Assembly (NCBI GenBank): GCA_040751755.1
Contig: JBFMHC010000040.1
Coordinates: 1-64,000 of the forward strand
DNA: 64,000 nt
DNA from: PFJX01 sp040751755
GTDB taxonomy: Bacteria; Pseudomonadota; Gammaproteobacteria; Burkholderiales; Thiobacillaceae
Direction: 5' to 3'
Shown here one piece after another: positions 7,890 to 16,848 of the stretch; positions within the stretch are counted from its first letter, which is position 1, and every line of letters starts with the position of its first letter. The notes below the pieces were generated by a model that saw only the letters and a program-made list of their open reading frames with translations, was not told the DNA's origin and made no database searches. The translations under genes and the position numbers were made by a program.

Positions 7890-8774
7890 ATGCCGCATTT
7901 CACCACGGAAGAACTGCAATCGACCCTACAGCAGCTCGAACAGGCGATCTACAACCACGAACAGTGGTCCAAGGCCTTCGATCGCACCCTGATCTGCCGC
8001 ACGCCACACGACGAGAGGGACGTCGCCGAGGACGCCCACTGCCGTTGCCAGTTCGGCCGCTGGTACTACCACCAGGCGCCGAACAACCTGCGCGACGTGC
8101 CCGCCTTCCGCGCGATCGGCGCGGAACACCAGATCATGCACCAGCAGGCGGCGCGCCTGCTGCTCTCGGCCGCCGCCGGCCAGGTGGTATCGACCGAGCA
8201 ATATGACGTCTTCGCCACCGCCCTCGAACGCCTGCGTCTGGAGATCCACTCCCTCAAGCAGGAATTGTCGGACAGCCTCTACAACCGCGACCCCCTGACC
8301 GGCGCGGAAAGCCGCAAGGGCCTGCTCGGCAAGCTGCGCGAACAGCAGGAGCTGGTGCAGCGCGGCGTGCAGAACTGCGCCGTGGTGATGATGGACCTCG
8401 ACCACTTCAAGGCGATCAACGACATGCATGGCCACGCCACCGGCGACCGCGTGCTGGTGGCCGCGACGCGCTACGTCATGGACCATCTGCGCCAGTACGA
8501 CCGCCTGTACCGCTACGGCGGCGAGGAGTTCGCCCTGTGCCTGCCCGGGGTGGACCTGGAGGCCGCGTTCAAGGCCACGGAAAGACTGCGCAAGGGGATC
8601 GGCGAACTGGTCGTCGAGGCCGGCGAGGGCACGACCATCCGCGTCACCGCCTCGTGCGGCATCTGCCTGATCGCCCCCAACGAGTCGGTGGAGGAGACCC
8701 TGGACCGCGCCGACCGCGCGCTCTACCGGGCCAAGCGCAACGGCCGCAACCGCACCGAGGTGTGCGAAGGCTAG
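7890..8774 (+). CDS. Zinc-sensing diguanylate cyclase (CZB-GGDEF, DgcZ-like)
   Basis: A 294-aa soluble protein. The N-terminal CZB (chemoreceptor zinc-binding) domain has all four ligands: His23 in YNHEQW, Cys53 in HCRCQFGRW, and His80 and His84 in EHQIMH, one residue offset from E. coli DgcZ. A C-terminal GGDEF domain has MMDLDHFKAIND and an intact active site RYGGEEF. The inhibitory I-site RQYD lies five residues before GGEEF, so product feedback is expected. Activity should make c-di-GMP under zinc control. It is encoded opposite to the riboflavin genes on both sides, splitting ribD from ribE. The 197 nt upstream hold no recognisable element. Confidence 0.93.
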   Translation: MPHFTTEELQSTLQQLEQAIYNHEQWSKAFDRTLICRTPHDERDVAEDAHCRCQFGRWYYHQAPNNLRDVPAFRAIGAEHQIMHQQAARLLLSAAAGQVVSTEQYDVFATALERLRLEIHSLKQELSDSLYNRDPLTGAESRKGLLGKLREQQELVQRGVQNCAVVMMDLDHFKAINDMHGHATGDRVLVAATRYVMDHLRQYDRLYRYGGEEFALCLPGVDLEAAFKATERLRKGIGELVVEAGEGTTIRVTASCGICLIAPNESVEETLDRADRALYRAKRNGRNRTEVCEG

Positions 8775-8780
8775 CCGGCC

Positions 8781-9869
8781 TCAGGCCGGCCGCAGGGTCA
8801 GGCGCAGGTCGGCGCCCAACATCCGGCTGTCCACCCACTTGAAGGCCTGCCGCCCCGCCATCTCCCGCAAGGCGGGAAAGGCGAACAGACCGCGTGCCTC
8901 GTGCCCCAGCACCTGCGGCGCCAGGTAGGCCACCCATTCGTCGACCAGGCCGGCGCGCAGCAAGGCGCCGTTGAGGGTCGCCCCCGCCTCGGCATGCAGT
9001 TCGTTGATGCCGCGCGCACCCAGCTCGCGCAGCAGCGCGTGCAGATCGACGCGCCCATCCTCCCCCGGCAGCTCCAGGACGTTCGCCCCCGCCGCCAGCA
9101 GGGCGGCGCGACGCGACGCGTCGGCACGCGCGCAGACGATCCAGGCGCCGCCGTCGGCGAGAATGCCCGCCGACGGCGGGGTGCGCAGGTCGCTGTCGAC
9201 CACCACGCGCAGGGGCTGGCGCGGGGTCGCCACCTCGCGCACATTCATCTGCGGGTCGTCCGCCAGCACCGTGCCCACGCCCGTCAGCACCGCACAGGCG
9301 CGGGCGCGCAGGCGGTGCACGTCGGCGCGCGCGGCGGGGCCGGTGATCCACTTCGATGCGCCGTTCAGGAGGGCGGTCTTGCCGTCCAGGCTGGCGGCGG
9401 TCTTCACGCGCACCCAGGGACGGCCGCGCGTCATGCGCGAGACGAAGCCGATGTTGAGCTCCTGCGCCTCCTGCTCCAGCAAGCCCACCTCCACCCGCAC
9501 GCCCGCCAGGGTCAGCAGCGCGATGCCGCCGCCCGCGACCTGCGGGTTGGGGTCGCGCATCGCGGCGACCACGCGCGCCACACCGGCGTCGATCAGGGCG
9601 TTCGCGCAGGGCGGCGTGCGGCCGTGGTGGCTGCAGGGCTCCAGGGTGACGTAGGCGGTGGCGCCGCGCGCGCGTTCGCCCGCGGCGCGCAGGGCGTGCA
9701 CCTCGGCATGCGGCTCGCCGGCGCGCGCGTGCCAGCCCTCGCCCACGACATCACCGTCGCGGACGATGACGCAGCCGACGCGCGGATTCGGGGTGGTGGT
9801 GTAGAGGCCCTGCTCCGCGAGGCGCAGGGCGCGGGCCATGTGCTGATGGTCGGCGGCGCTGAAGCTCAC
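8781..9869 (-). CDS. ribD: Bifunctional pyrimidine deaminase/reductase RibD
   Basis: A 362-aa RibD, covering two consecutive steps of riboflavin synthesis. The N-terminal deaminase has the zinc motif HAEVHALR (His54) and PCSHHGRTPPC (Cys79, Cys88). The C-terminal reductase has RVKTAASLDGKTAL and LHAEAGATLNGALL. Translation starts at a GTG overlapping the nrdR stop (GTGA); the open frame extends upstream only in nrdR shadow. The nrdR-ribD pair is classical. Its stop is 6 nt from the convergent diguanylate cyclase. Confidence 0.95.
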   Translation of the reverse strand: MSFSAADHQHMARALRLAEQGLYTTTPNPRVGCVIVRDGDVVGEGWHARAGEPHAEVHALRAAGERARGATAYVTLEPCSHHGRTPPCANALIDAGVARVVAAMRDPNPQVAGGGIALLTLAGVRVEVGLLEQEAQELNIGFVSRMTRGRPWVRVKTAASLDGKTALLNGASKWITGPAARADVHRLRARACAVLTGVGTVLADDPQMNVREVATPRQPLRVVVDSDLRTPPSAGILADGGAWIVCARADASRRAALLAAGANVLELPGEDGRVDLHALLRELGARGINELHAEAGATLNGALLRAGLVDEWVAYLAPQVLGHEARGLFAFPALREMAGRQAFKWVDSRMLGADLRLTLRPA

Positions 9870-10318
9870 TGCTTCTCGACGTCGCGGATGGCGTCGCGGA
9901 AGTCGTCGACGTCCTGGAAGGCGCGGTAGACGGAGGCGAAGCGGATGTAGGCGACCTTGTCGAGGCGCTTCAGCTCGTTCATCACCAGGTCGCCGATCAG
10001 GCGCGCCGGCACCTCCTTCTCGCCCAGGGCGAGGAGCTTCTGCACCACGCGCTCGATCGCCTCGTCGGTCAGTTCCGTCGACACCGGGCGCTTGTGCAGG
10101 GCCTTGAGGAAGCCCTTGCGCAGCTTGTCGCGCGAGAACTCCTGGCGCTCGCCCGTGGCCTTCACCACCGCCGGGGTGCACACCTCGGCGGTCTCATAGG
10201 TGGTGAAGCGCTTGTCGCAGCTCGCGCAGCGGCGGCGCCGGCGGATCGACAGGCCGTCCTCCGTGTCCCGGGTCTCCACCACCTGGGTGTCGGCGTGGCC
10301 GCAGAAGGGGCATTTCAT
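9866..10318 (-). CDS. nrdR: Transcriptional repressor NrdR
   Basis: A 150-aa NrdR, the dATP/ATP-responsive repressor of ribonucleotide reductase genes. It has an N-terminal zinc ribbon (Cys3, Cys6, Cys31, Cys34) with the basic RRRRR patch, followed by an ATP-cone domain (VVKATGERQEFSRDKL). Length is normal. It lies between glyA and ribD, a gene order kept in many Proteobacteria. Confidence 0.97.
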   Translation of the reverse strand: MKCPFCGHADTQVVETRDTEDGLSIRRRRRCASCDKRFTTYETAEVCTPAVVKATGERQEFSRDKLRKGFLKALHKRPVSTELTDEAIERVVQKLLALGEKEVPARLIGDLVMNELKRLDKVAYIRFASVYRAFQDVDDFRDAIRDVEKQ

Positions 10319-10387
10319 GATGGGGAGTCGTCAGTTGGCAGTCATCAGTCTGCTTGTCTTTTCTGCCGGCTGCAGACTGCCGACCGC
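10319..10387. repeat. Intergenic direct/inverted repeats between nrdR and glyA
   Basis: The 69-nt gap is made of overlapping copies of short words such as CAGTCTGC, CAGACTG, ACTGCC and ACTGA(C/T)GACT in both orientations. Similar low-complexity spacers occur between genes in several Proteobacteria. No function is known. It could be a small dispersed repeat; whether other copies exist in this genome cannot be seen here. Confidence 0.4.
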
Positions 10388-11635
10388 TCACTTCCCATAA
10401 ACCGGGAAGGCCGCCGTCAGCTTGGCGACCTCGCCCTTGACGCGCTCGATCACCGCCTCGTCGTTGGGCGCGTCGAGCACGTCGGCCACCAGGTGCGCCA
10501 GCTTCTCCGCCTCCAGCTCCTTGAAGCCGCGCGTGGTCATGGCCGGCGTGCCGATGCGGATGCCGCTGGTGACGAAGGGCTTCTGCGGGTCGTTGGGGAT
10601 GGCGTTCTTGTTCACCGTGATGTGGGCGCGGCCCAGGGCGGCCTCGGCGTCCTTGCCGGTGAGGCCCTTGGCCTGCAGGTCGACCAGGAACACATGGCTC
10701 TCGGTGCGGCCGGAAACGATGCGCAGGCCGCGCTCGGCGAGCACCTTGCACATCACCAGGGCGTTGTCGATGACCTGTTCCTGGTAGCGCTTGAACTCCT
10801 TGCTCGCGGCCTCCTTGAAGGCCACCGCCTTGCCGGCGATCACGTGCTCCAGGGGCCCCCCCTGCAGGCCGGGGAAGATGGCGGAGTTGATCACCTTCTC
10901 GTGCTCGGCCTTCATGAGGATGATGCCGCCGCGCGGGCCGCGCAGGGTCTTGTGGGTGGTGGAGGTGACCACGTCGGCGTGCGGCACCGGGTTGGGGTAG
11001 ACGCCGGCTGCGATCAGCCCGGCGTAGTGGGCCATATCGACCATGAAGATGGCGCCGACTTCCTTGGCGATCTTGGCGAAGCGCGCGAAGTCGATCTTCA
11101 GGGCGTAGGCGGAGGCACCGGCGATGATCAGCTTGGGCTTGTGCTCGCGCGCCTTCGCCTCCATGGCGTCGTAGTCGATCTCCTCCTTGGCGTTGAGGCC
11201 GTAGGCGACGACGTTGAACCACTTGCCGGACATGTTCAGCGCCATGCCGTGGGTGAGGTGGCCACCCTCGGCCAGGCTCATGCCCATGATGGTGTCGCCG
11301 GGCTTGAGGAAGGCCATCAGCACCGCCTGGTTGGCCTGCGAGCCGGAGTTGGGCTGCACGTTCGCCGCCTCGGCGCCGAACAGGGCCTTGATCCGGTCGA
11401 TCGCCAGCTGCTCCACCACGTCCACGTTTTCACAGCCGCCGTAATAGCGCTTGCCGGGGTAGCCCTCGGCGTACTTGTTGGTCAGACAGGACCCCTGGGC
11501 CTCCATCACCGCCGGGCTGGTGTAGTTCTCGGAGGCGATCAGCTCGATGTGCGCCTCCTGGCGCTTGGCCTCGGCCTGGATGGCGGCCCACAGTTCGGGA
11601 TCGGTACTGGCGATGGTTTGGCTGGCGGAAAACAT
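10388..11635 (-). CDS. glyA: Serine hydroxymethyltransferase
   Basis: A 415-aa GlyA that interconverts serine and glycine with tetrahydrofolate, supplying one-carbon units. PLP-enzyme motifs are intact: ANVQPNSGSQANQAVL, GMSLAEGGHLTHG, and the Schiff-base lysine in VVTSTTHKTLRGPRGG. It is the first gene of the glyA-nrdR-ribD run. No glycine riboswitch fits in the ~65 nt upstream. Confidence 0.98.
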   Translation of the reverse strand: MFSASQTIASTDPELWAAIQAEAKRQEAHIELIASENYTSPAVMEAQGSCLTNKYAEGYPGKRYYGGCENVDVVEQLAIDRIKALFGAEAANVQPNSGSQANQAVLMAFLKPGDTIMGMSLAEGGHLTHGMALNMSGKWFNVVAYGLNAKEEIDYDAMEAKAREHKPKLIIAGASAYALKIDFARFAKIAKEVGAIFMVDMAHYAGLIAAGVYPNPVPHADVVTSTTHKTLRGPRGGIILMKAEHEKVINSAIFPGLQGGPLEHVIAGKAVAFKEAASKEFKRYQEQVIDNALVMCKVLAERGLRIVSGRTESHVFLVDLQAKGLTGKDAEAALGRAHITVNKNAIPNDPQKPFVTSGIRIGTPAMTTRGFKELEAEKLAHLVADVLDAPNDEAVIERVKGEVAKLTAAFPVYGK

Positions 11636-11699
11636 GCTGGAGGCCCAATGACATTAAGAAAGCGGGGATTTTATCAGCCCGGCCCGGATCACGCCGCCA

Positions 11700-12071
11700 T
11701 CAGCCCCGGAAGATGAAATACACCGCCCCCATCAGGCACAACCCCGCCCACAGGTAGTTCCAGGACAGGGGCTCCTTCATGTACAGCACGGCGAAGGGCG
11801 CGAACACGGCGAGGGTGATCACCTCCTGCAGGATCTTCAGCTGCGGCAGGGTCAGGGTCTGGAAGCCGATGCGGTTGGCCGGCACCTGCAGCAGGTATTC
11901 GAACAGGGCCACGCCCCAGCTCACCAGGGCGGCGATCCACCACGGCTTGTCGTTGAGGTGCTTGAGGTGGGCGTACCACGCCACGGTCATGAACAGGTTG
12001 GACAGCGCCAGCAGGCCGACGGTCTGCAGCAGGACGGTGTTGGCGAGGAGTTGTGCGAAGGGATTGGGCAT
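11700..12071 (-). CDS. DUF486 / DMT-superfamily small membrane protein
   Basis: A 123-aa protein with four predicted membrane helices, matching the DUF486 family of small drug/metabolite-transporter-like proteins (LLSNLFMTVAWYAHLK, WGVALFEYLLQVPANRIG, LKILQEVITL). Substrate and role are unknown. The ATG at 12071 is preferred, with GTGAGG upstream; a GTG at 12083 overlapping the upstream stop is the alternative. It follows a methyltransferase-like gene and shows no functional link to it. Confidence 0.8.
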   Translation of the reverse strand: MPNPFAQLLANTVLLQTVGLLALSNLFMTVAWYAHLKHLNDKPWWIAALVSWGVALFEYLLQVPANRIGFQTLTLPQLKILQEVITLAVFAPFAVLYMKEPLSWNYLWAGLCLMGAVYFIFRG

Positions 12072-12079
12072 GGCGCGCC

Positions 12080-13267
12080 TCACAGCCGGGCGGAGATCAG
12101 GAGGTTACGCGGCGTCACGCCGCGCGCGCAAAACTCGCCGACGCGCACCCGGTAGCCCTGCCGTTCCAGGTACAGGGCGCGGTCCAGCACCAGCCACAGC
12201 TCCAGCGGGCGGCGGAAGGCCAGGCGCGCCAGCTCCAGGCGGCGCACCTCGGCATGGCGGCGCCAGCCCTCCTGCTCCAGGGCCGGCCAGTCCGGGTCCG
12301 CCGGCAGCGGCACCGCCTCGCGCCCGCACAGGCGCCGCGTCCAGTCCTCGAAGCCCAGGCCCAGCCAGGCGTCCGGCACCGGCTTGAACGGCCGCTCGCG
12401 CGCCACCCCGACGGCGGCACGCAACTCCAGGAAGGCGAGCTTCCAGGCCTGCGCCCGGTCGGCGCGGCGGCGGTCGCGGGCGCCGGCGGTGACGGTCTCG
12501 GTCACCGCCAGGTGCAGTTCGTCGCGCCCCAGGTCGAGGCCGGCGTCCTCGCACAGGGGACGGTAGCGCGGCGTGGCGATGCGGTAGTAGCAGCACGGCG
12601 CGAGGTCGAGCGCGGGTGCCTGCCGCGCCACCGCGCCGCGCAGCAGCGCCAGGTGCAGGTCGCCGCAGGCGTGCAGGGCGAGGGCGTGGCGCCCGGCCAG
12701 GTGCTCAGCGCTGTCCGGCGCGAGCGCGTCGGCGAGGACGAAGTTCTGCGCCAGGCCGCCGCGCCGCGCCAGGTCGACGCCCGCCTCCACCAGTTCCGGC
12801 ACCAGTTCCAGGCTGGTCACCGGATGCGGCTGGCGCCACGCCAGCAGGCGCCCCAGGTGGCCCTTGCCGGCGCACCACTCCAGCAGCGGGTGGGCGGTCT
12901 CGCCCACCGCCTCGGCGAAGGCGCGGATCTGCGCCTGCTTGCGCCCCGGCACGTGGGCGAGCAGGCGCTCGGGCGGGGCGATGGCATGCCCCTCCAAGAC
13001 GGGCACATCCACCAGCGCGCGCAGGCCGCGCAGGTCCGGAACGAAACCGGCCAGCAGGTCGATCAGGGCGGGGTTGTCGCTTGCCAGCCGCGCCACGGTG
13101 GCGTCGTCCAGCGCCAGCAGGTGTCCGGCGAGCGCCGGGTGGACCGCGCACCAGGCCGGGCGCGGTTCGTGGAAGGGCGCGGGGCGCCATAACCCCTGCT
13201 GCGCGGCGAGCAGGTCGCGCAAGCCGTGGAACCAGGCGGTCAGGTCTTGGTGTGGGGGGTGGGGCAT
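12080..13267 (-). CDS. SAM-dependent methyltransferase-like protein
   Basis: A 395-aa protein with a central methyltransferase fold: motif I LLEWCAGKGHLGRLLAW, then ALHACGDLHLALL and LAPCCYY. The ACGDLH and PCCYY blocks resemble the Methyltransf_32 group that includes eukaryotic METTL25/RRNAD1, found as uncharacterised proteins in many Proteobacteria. The substrate is unknown. The N-terminal ~95 residues and the long C-terminal region have no motif I recognise. The gene is very GC- and Arg-rich. Confidence 0.75.
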   Translation of the reverse strand: MPHPPHQDLTAWFHGLRDLLAAQQGLWRPAPFHEPRPAWCAVHPALAGHLLALDDATVARLASDNPALIDLLAGFVPDLRGLRALVDVPVLEGHAIAPPERLLAHVPGRKQAQIRAFAEAVGETAHPLLEWCAGKGHLGRLLAWRQPHPVTSLELVPELVEAGVDLARRGGLAQNFVLADALAPDSAEHLAGRHALALHACGDLHLALLRGAVARQAPALDLAPCCYYRIATPRYRPLCEDAGLDLGRDELHLAVTETVTAGARDRRRADRAQAWKLAFLELRAAVGVARERPFKPVPDAWLGLGFEDWTRRLCGREAVPLPADPDWPALEQEGWRRHAEVRRLELARLAFRRPLELWLVLDRALYLERQGYRVRVGEFCARGVTPRNLLISARL

Positions 13268-13347
13268 GCGAGAGGGCCGGCGCGAAGTCCGCCCAGCTTA
13301 CCGGCTGACCGCCGGCGCGGCCAGAAGGCGGGACCGCGCGTGAGGGG

Positions 13348-13866
13348 CTAGCGGCCGCCGCTCACCGCCGCGAGGATGCCCTGCAGGAGCGCCGCCGCGG
13401 TGGGCGGGCAGCCGGGCACCTCGACGTCGACCGGGATGACGTTGGCGACCTTGCCGCACGAGGCATAACCCTCGCCGAAGATGCCGCCGTTGCAGCCGCA
13501 GTCGCCCATGGCCACCACCCACTTCGGCTCCGGCGTGGCGTCGTAGGTGCGTCTCAGGGCCGTCTCCAGGTTGCGCGACACCGGGCCGGTGACCAGCAGC
13601 ACGTCGACGTGGCGCGGGCTGGCGGCGAACTTCACGCCCATGCCCTCGAGGTTGTACTGCGGGCTGTTGAGGGCATGGATCTCCAGCTCGCAACCGTTGC
13701 AGGAACCGGCGTCGACGTGGCGTATCGCCACCGCCTGACCGAACACCCTGAGGATCTCCGCCTGCAATTCCTGCTCGCGCGTGCGCATGGAGGTGTCGGC
13801 CGCCAGCGCCGGCTCCGACATGCGTCCGGACTTGAGGATCTGCCGCAGGATGAGGTACGTGGCCAT
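13348..13866 (-). CDS. HyfI/NuoB-like iron-sulfur subunit of Ehr-type complex
   Basis: A 172-aa homologue of the small [4Fe-4S] subunit (HyfI/HycG, NuoB). It has the hydrogenase-style GSCNGCELEI (CxxC rather than the tandem CC of NuoB), MGDCGCNGG, and VPGCPPTAAALLQGIL, so one cluster should be kept. It is the last gene of a six-gene set (20485 to 13348). Its ATG shares a base with the stop of the large subunit (TGATG). Together the genes would make a membrane-bound redox complex with its catalytic face in the cytoplasm. Confidence 0.88.
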   Translation of the reverse strand: MATYLILRQILKSGRMSEPALAADTSMRTREQELQAEILRVFGQAVAIRHVDAGSCNGCELEIHALNSPQYNLEGMGVKFAASPRHVDVLLVTGPVSRNLETALRRTYDATPEPKWVVAMGDCGCNGGIFGEGYASCGKVANVIPVDVEVPGCPPTAAALLQGILAAVSGGR

Positions 13867-15395
13867 CAGAGGTCCTGCCCGCTGTAGGAGAGGTTGAAGG
13901 ATTTGTTGATGAGCGGGAAGTCGGGAACGATGTTGCCCAGGATGCCGACCTCCAGGAGCGGCCAGTTCTGCCACGAGGGGTCATGCGGGTGCACGCGGTC
14001 GAGCCGGCCGTCGGCGCCGATGCGCACGGCGACGACGACCTCGCCGCGCCAGCCCTCCACCCAGCCCAGGCCTTCGCGGACCTCGGCCACCGCCGGCAGT
14101 TCAGTGCGCAAGTCGCCCGCCGGCATGCGCTTGAGGAGCTCGCGGATCAGGCGCAGCGACTCGAACAGCTCGGCGAAGCGCACCTCGGCGCGCGCCAGCA
14201 CGTCGCCGCGGCGCTGCGTCGCCATGTTGACCTCCAGGCGGTCGTAGGGCGGCTGCGGGAACTGCGTGCGCGCGTCCCAGGCCTGTGCGCTGGCGCGCCC
14301 GGCCAGGCCGGTGAGGCCGAGCCGCGCCGCCAGTTCGGGCCTGCAGACGCCGGTGTTGGCGAAGCGGTCCTGCAGGGTCGCGTGCTCGTCGTAGATGCGC
14401 TTCAGCCCCGCCACCTCGGCGTCCAGGTGGTGCGTCATGCGGTTCAGGTCGTAGCCGTCGTCCGCCAGGTCGCGCGCCACGCCGCCCGGCACGATGCAAT
14501 CGAACAGGTAGCGGTGGCCGAACATCTTCGCGGACAGGCGCAACCAGTCCTCCTTCAGCTTCCAGAACTGGTTGAAGCCGAACGCGAGGGCGACGTCGTT
14601 GCCCAGGTAGCCCAGGTCGCCCAGGTGGTTGGCCACCCGCTCCATCTCCAGGAACAGGGCGCGCAGCCACAGCGCGCGCCCCGGCACCTCGGCGCCGGTG
14701 GCCTGCTCCACCGCCATGCAGTAGGCCCAGGCATAGGCGCTGTGGGAATCGCCGGAGACGCGTCCGGCGAGCCGCGCGCCGGTGTCGGGGTCCATGCCCT
14801 CGAAGCGCTTTTCCGTGCCCTTGTGCGTGTAGCCCAGGCGCTGCTCCAGCTTCAGCACGCGGTCGCCGATGATGGAGAAGCGGAAGTGGCCCGGCTCGAT
14901 GGTGCCGGCGTGGATGGGGCCGACCGGGATCTCGTGCACGCCGTCGCCCTCCACCCGGATGAAGGGGTAGGCGTCCGGCTCACGCCTCGGCGCGGCGGCG
15001 TAATCCCGGCGCAGGGGGAACTCGTCCTCGCCCCAGGCACCGTGGCGCAGCCACTTGCGCCGGTCGACCGCGCCCTCGGCGCGGATGCCCAGCAGGTCGT
15101 GCGTCGCGCGCTGCATGCGGTCGGCCTGCGGGAACAGCGCCGCGAGGTCGGGGTAGGCCGGGGCGTCCGCCGGCAGGGCGACGCTGGCCCAGACCATGCC
15201 CATGGAGGCGACGAAGGCCGCGTGCAGACCGAAGCCGGCGCCGAGATGGCGGTCGTCCGAGCCCCACAGGGCGATCAGCTGGCCGCCCTCTTCCTTGACC
15301 GCGCGCGCCAGATCGACGAGTTGCGCGGCGCCCGGCCGGACACGCCAGACGTGCCGGCCCGCCGGCTCCAGGTTCAGATTGCCCAGGGTCGCCAT
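13866..15395 (-). CDS. HyfG/NuoCD-like large subunit without NiFe ligands
   Basis: 509 aa. An N-terminal NuoC-like part (~1-150) is fused to a NuoD/HycE-like part. In group 4 [NiFe] hydrogenases two CxxC motifs hold the metal. Here the first site (residues 212-219) reads RVSGDSHS and the C-terminal one (472-478) reads DPSWQNW, so all four cysteines are absent. This is what defines the energy-converting hydrogenase-related (Ehr) complexes. It cannot be a NiFe hydrogenase. Conserved NuoD-like blocks remain (GPIHAGTIEPGHFRFS, LGYTHKGTEKRFEG). The redox substrate is unknown. Confidence 0.9.
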   Translation of the reverse strand: MATLGNLNLEPAGRHVWRVRPGAAQLVDLARAVKEEGGQLIALWGSDDRHLGAGFGLHAAFVASMGMVWASVALPADAPAYPDLAALFPQADRMQRATHDLLGIRAEGAVDRRKWLRHGAWGEDEFPLRRDYAAAPRREPDAYPFIRVEGDGVHEIPVGPIHAGTIEPGHFRFSIIGDRVLKLEQRLGYTHKGTEKRFEGMDPDTGARLAGRVSGDSHSAYAWAYCMAVEQATGAEVPGRALWLRALFLEMERVANHLGDLGYLGNDVALAFGFNQFWKLKEDWLRLSAKMFGHRYLFDCIVPGGVARDLADDGYDLNRMTHHLDAEVAGLKRIYDEHATLQDRFANTGVCRPELAARLGLTGLAGRASAQAWDARTQFPQPPYDRLEVNMATQRRGDVLARAEVRFAELFESLRLIRELLKRMPAGDLRTELPAVAEVREGLGWVEGWRGEVVVAVRIGADGRLDRVHPHDPSWQNWPLLEVGILGNIVPDFPLINKSFNLSYSGQDL

Positions 15396-15396
15396 G

Positions 15397-16848
15397 TCAG
15401 CCCCCCAGCAGCGCCGCCGCCTGGCGGTACCAGTCCGCCAGACAGGGCGGGATGAACAGGCCCAGCATCAGCACCAGGCCCAGGTGCACGAACACCGGGG
15501 TGAGGGCGGGCTGGTGCGGCAGGCGCGGCAACTCGATCTCGCCGAACACCATGGGCTGCACCTTGCCGAAGATGGAGGCGAAGGCCACACCCAGTGCGGC
15601 GAGCAGGAAGGGCGTCGCCCATGGATGCTCGTGCATGGCGGTGGTGATGATGAGGAACTCGCTGGCGAATACGCCGAAGGGCGGCACGCCGAGGATGGCG
15701 ACGGTGCCCAGCATCAGGCCCCAGCCGACAGTCGGGTTGGTCCGGATCAGGCCGCGGATGCCGTCCATGAGCTGGGTTCCGGCCTTCTGGGTGGCGTGGC
15801 CGACGGCGAAGAAGATGGCCGACTTGGTCAGCGAGTGCATGGTCATGTGCAGCAGGCCGGCGAAGCTGGCGACCGGACCGCCCATGCCGAAGGCGAAGGT
15901 GATCAGGCCCATGTGCTCGATGGAGGAGTAGGCGAACATGCGCTTCACGTCGGTCTGGCGCTTGATCAGGAAGGCGGCCACCACCACGGAGAGCAGGCCG
16001 AAGCCCATCATCAGGTTGCCGGCCATGTCGGTGCCGAGGGCACCGTCCACCAGCACCTTGGAGCGCATCACCGCATACAGGGCGACGTTGAGCAGCAGGC
16101 CGGAGAGCACGGCGGAGACCGGCGTGGGGCCTTCCGCGTGGGCGTCCGGCAGCCAGTTGTGCAGGGGGGCGAGGCCCACCTTGGTGCCGTAGCCCACCAG
16201 CAGGAACACGAAGGCCAGCTGCAGCACGGTGGGCTCCAGCTGTTCCTTGACACCGTTCAGGTGGGTCCAGAGCAGGGCGGTGCCGCCTGCGCCCAGCACC
16301 TTCTCGGCCGCGAAATACAGCAGGATGGTGCCGAACAGGGCCTGGGCGATACCGACGCCGCACAGGATGAAGTACTTCCAGGCCGCCTCCAGCGAGGCCG
16401 GTGTGCGGTACAGCGAGACCAGCAGCACGGTGGCCAGGGTGGCCGCCTCCATGGACACCCAGAGGATGCCCATGTTGTTGGTGGTCAGCGCCAGCAGCAT
16501 GGCGCCGATGAAGATCTGGTAGCTGCTGTGGTAGAGGCGCAGGCGCTGGTCGTTGAGGCGGCCGTGCGCCTTCTCGATACGCATGTAGGGGCGCGAGAAC
16601 AGGGCCGTGGTGAAGGCGACGAAGGCGGTCAGGGCGACCAGGAAGACATTGAAGGAGTCGATGAAGAACCAGCCGTCGCCGACCACGATCGGCCCGTCCG
16701 CGACGATGCGCGCGGTGAGCGCCGCCGAGGCGGCCAGGGTGAACAGGCTGAACAGCGCGTTGAGCTCGGGCGCGCTGCCGCGATTGCCCCAGAGCGCGAG
16801 GAAGATCCCGCCCGCGAGCGGAAGGCCGAGTACCCAGTAGATCTCCAT
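15397..16848 (-). CDS. HyfF/NuoM-like proton-channel subunit
   Basis: A 483-aa Mrp-type antiporter-like membrane subunit with ~13-14 helices. The proton_antipo_M core is clear: SMEAATLATVLLVSLYR, KYFILCGVGIAQALFG, GLAPLHNWLPDAHAEGPTP, VKRMFAYSSIEHMGLITF and HMTMHSLTKSAIFF. Those Lys/His/Glu residues form the ion path in NuoM/HyfF. It overlaps hyfE-like by 1 nt and ends one base before the large-subunit start, so the genes are translationally coupled. Confidence 0.9.
   Translation of the reverse strand: MEIYWVLGLPLAGGIFLALWGNRGSAPELNALFSLFTLAASAALTARIVADGPIVVGDGWFFIDSFNVFLVALTAFVAFTTALFSRPYMRIEKAHGRLNDQRLRLYHSSYQIFIGAMLLALTTNNMGILWVSMEAATLATVLLVSLYRTPASLEAAWKYFILCGVGIAQALFGTILLYFAAEKVLGAGGTALLWTHLNGVKEQLEPTVLQLAFVFLLVGYGTKVGLAPLHNWLPDAHAEGPTPVSAVLSGLLLNVALYAVMRSKVLVDGALGTDMAGNLMMGFGLLSVVVAAFLIKRQTDVKRMFAYSSIEHMGLITFAFGMGGPVASFAGLLHMTMHSLTKSAIFFAVGHATQKAGTQLMDGIRGLIRTNPTVGWGLMLGTVAILGVPPFGVFASEFLIITTAMHEHPWATPFLLAALGVAFASIFGKVQPMVFGEIELPRLPHQPALTPVFVHLGLVLMLGLFIPPCLADWYRQAAALLGG

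Noticed and set aside
13866..15395. Reading the complex as a formate hydrogenlyase or hydrogenase-4
   Set aside because: All four NiFe cysteine positions in the large subunit are substituted, and no formate dehydrogenase, HypA-F or ferredoxin-like subunit genes are present.
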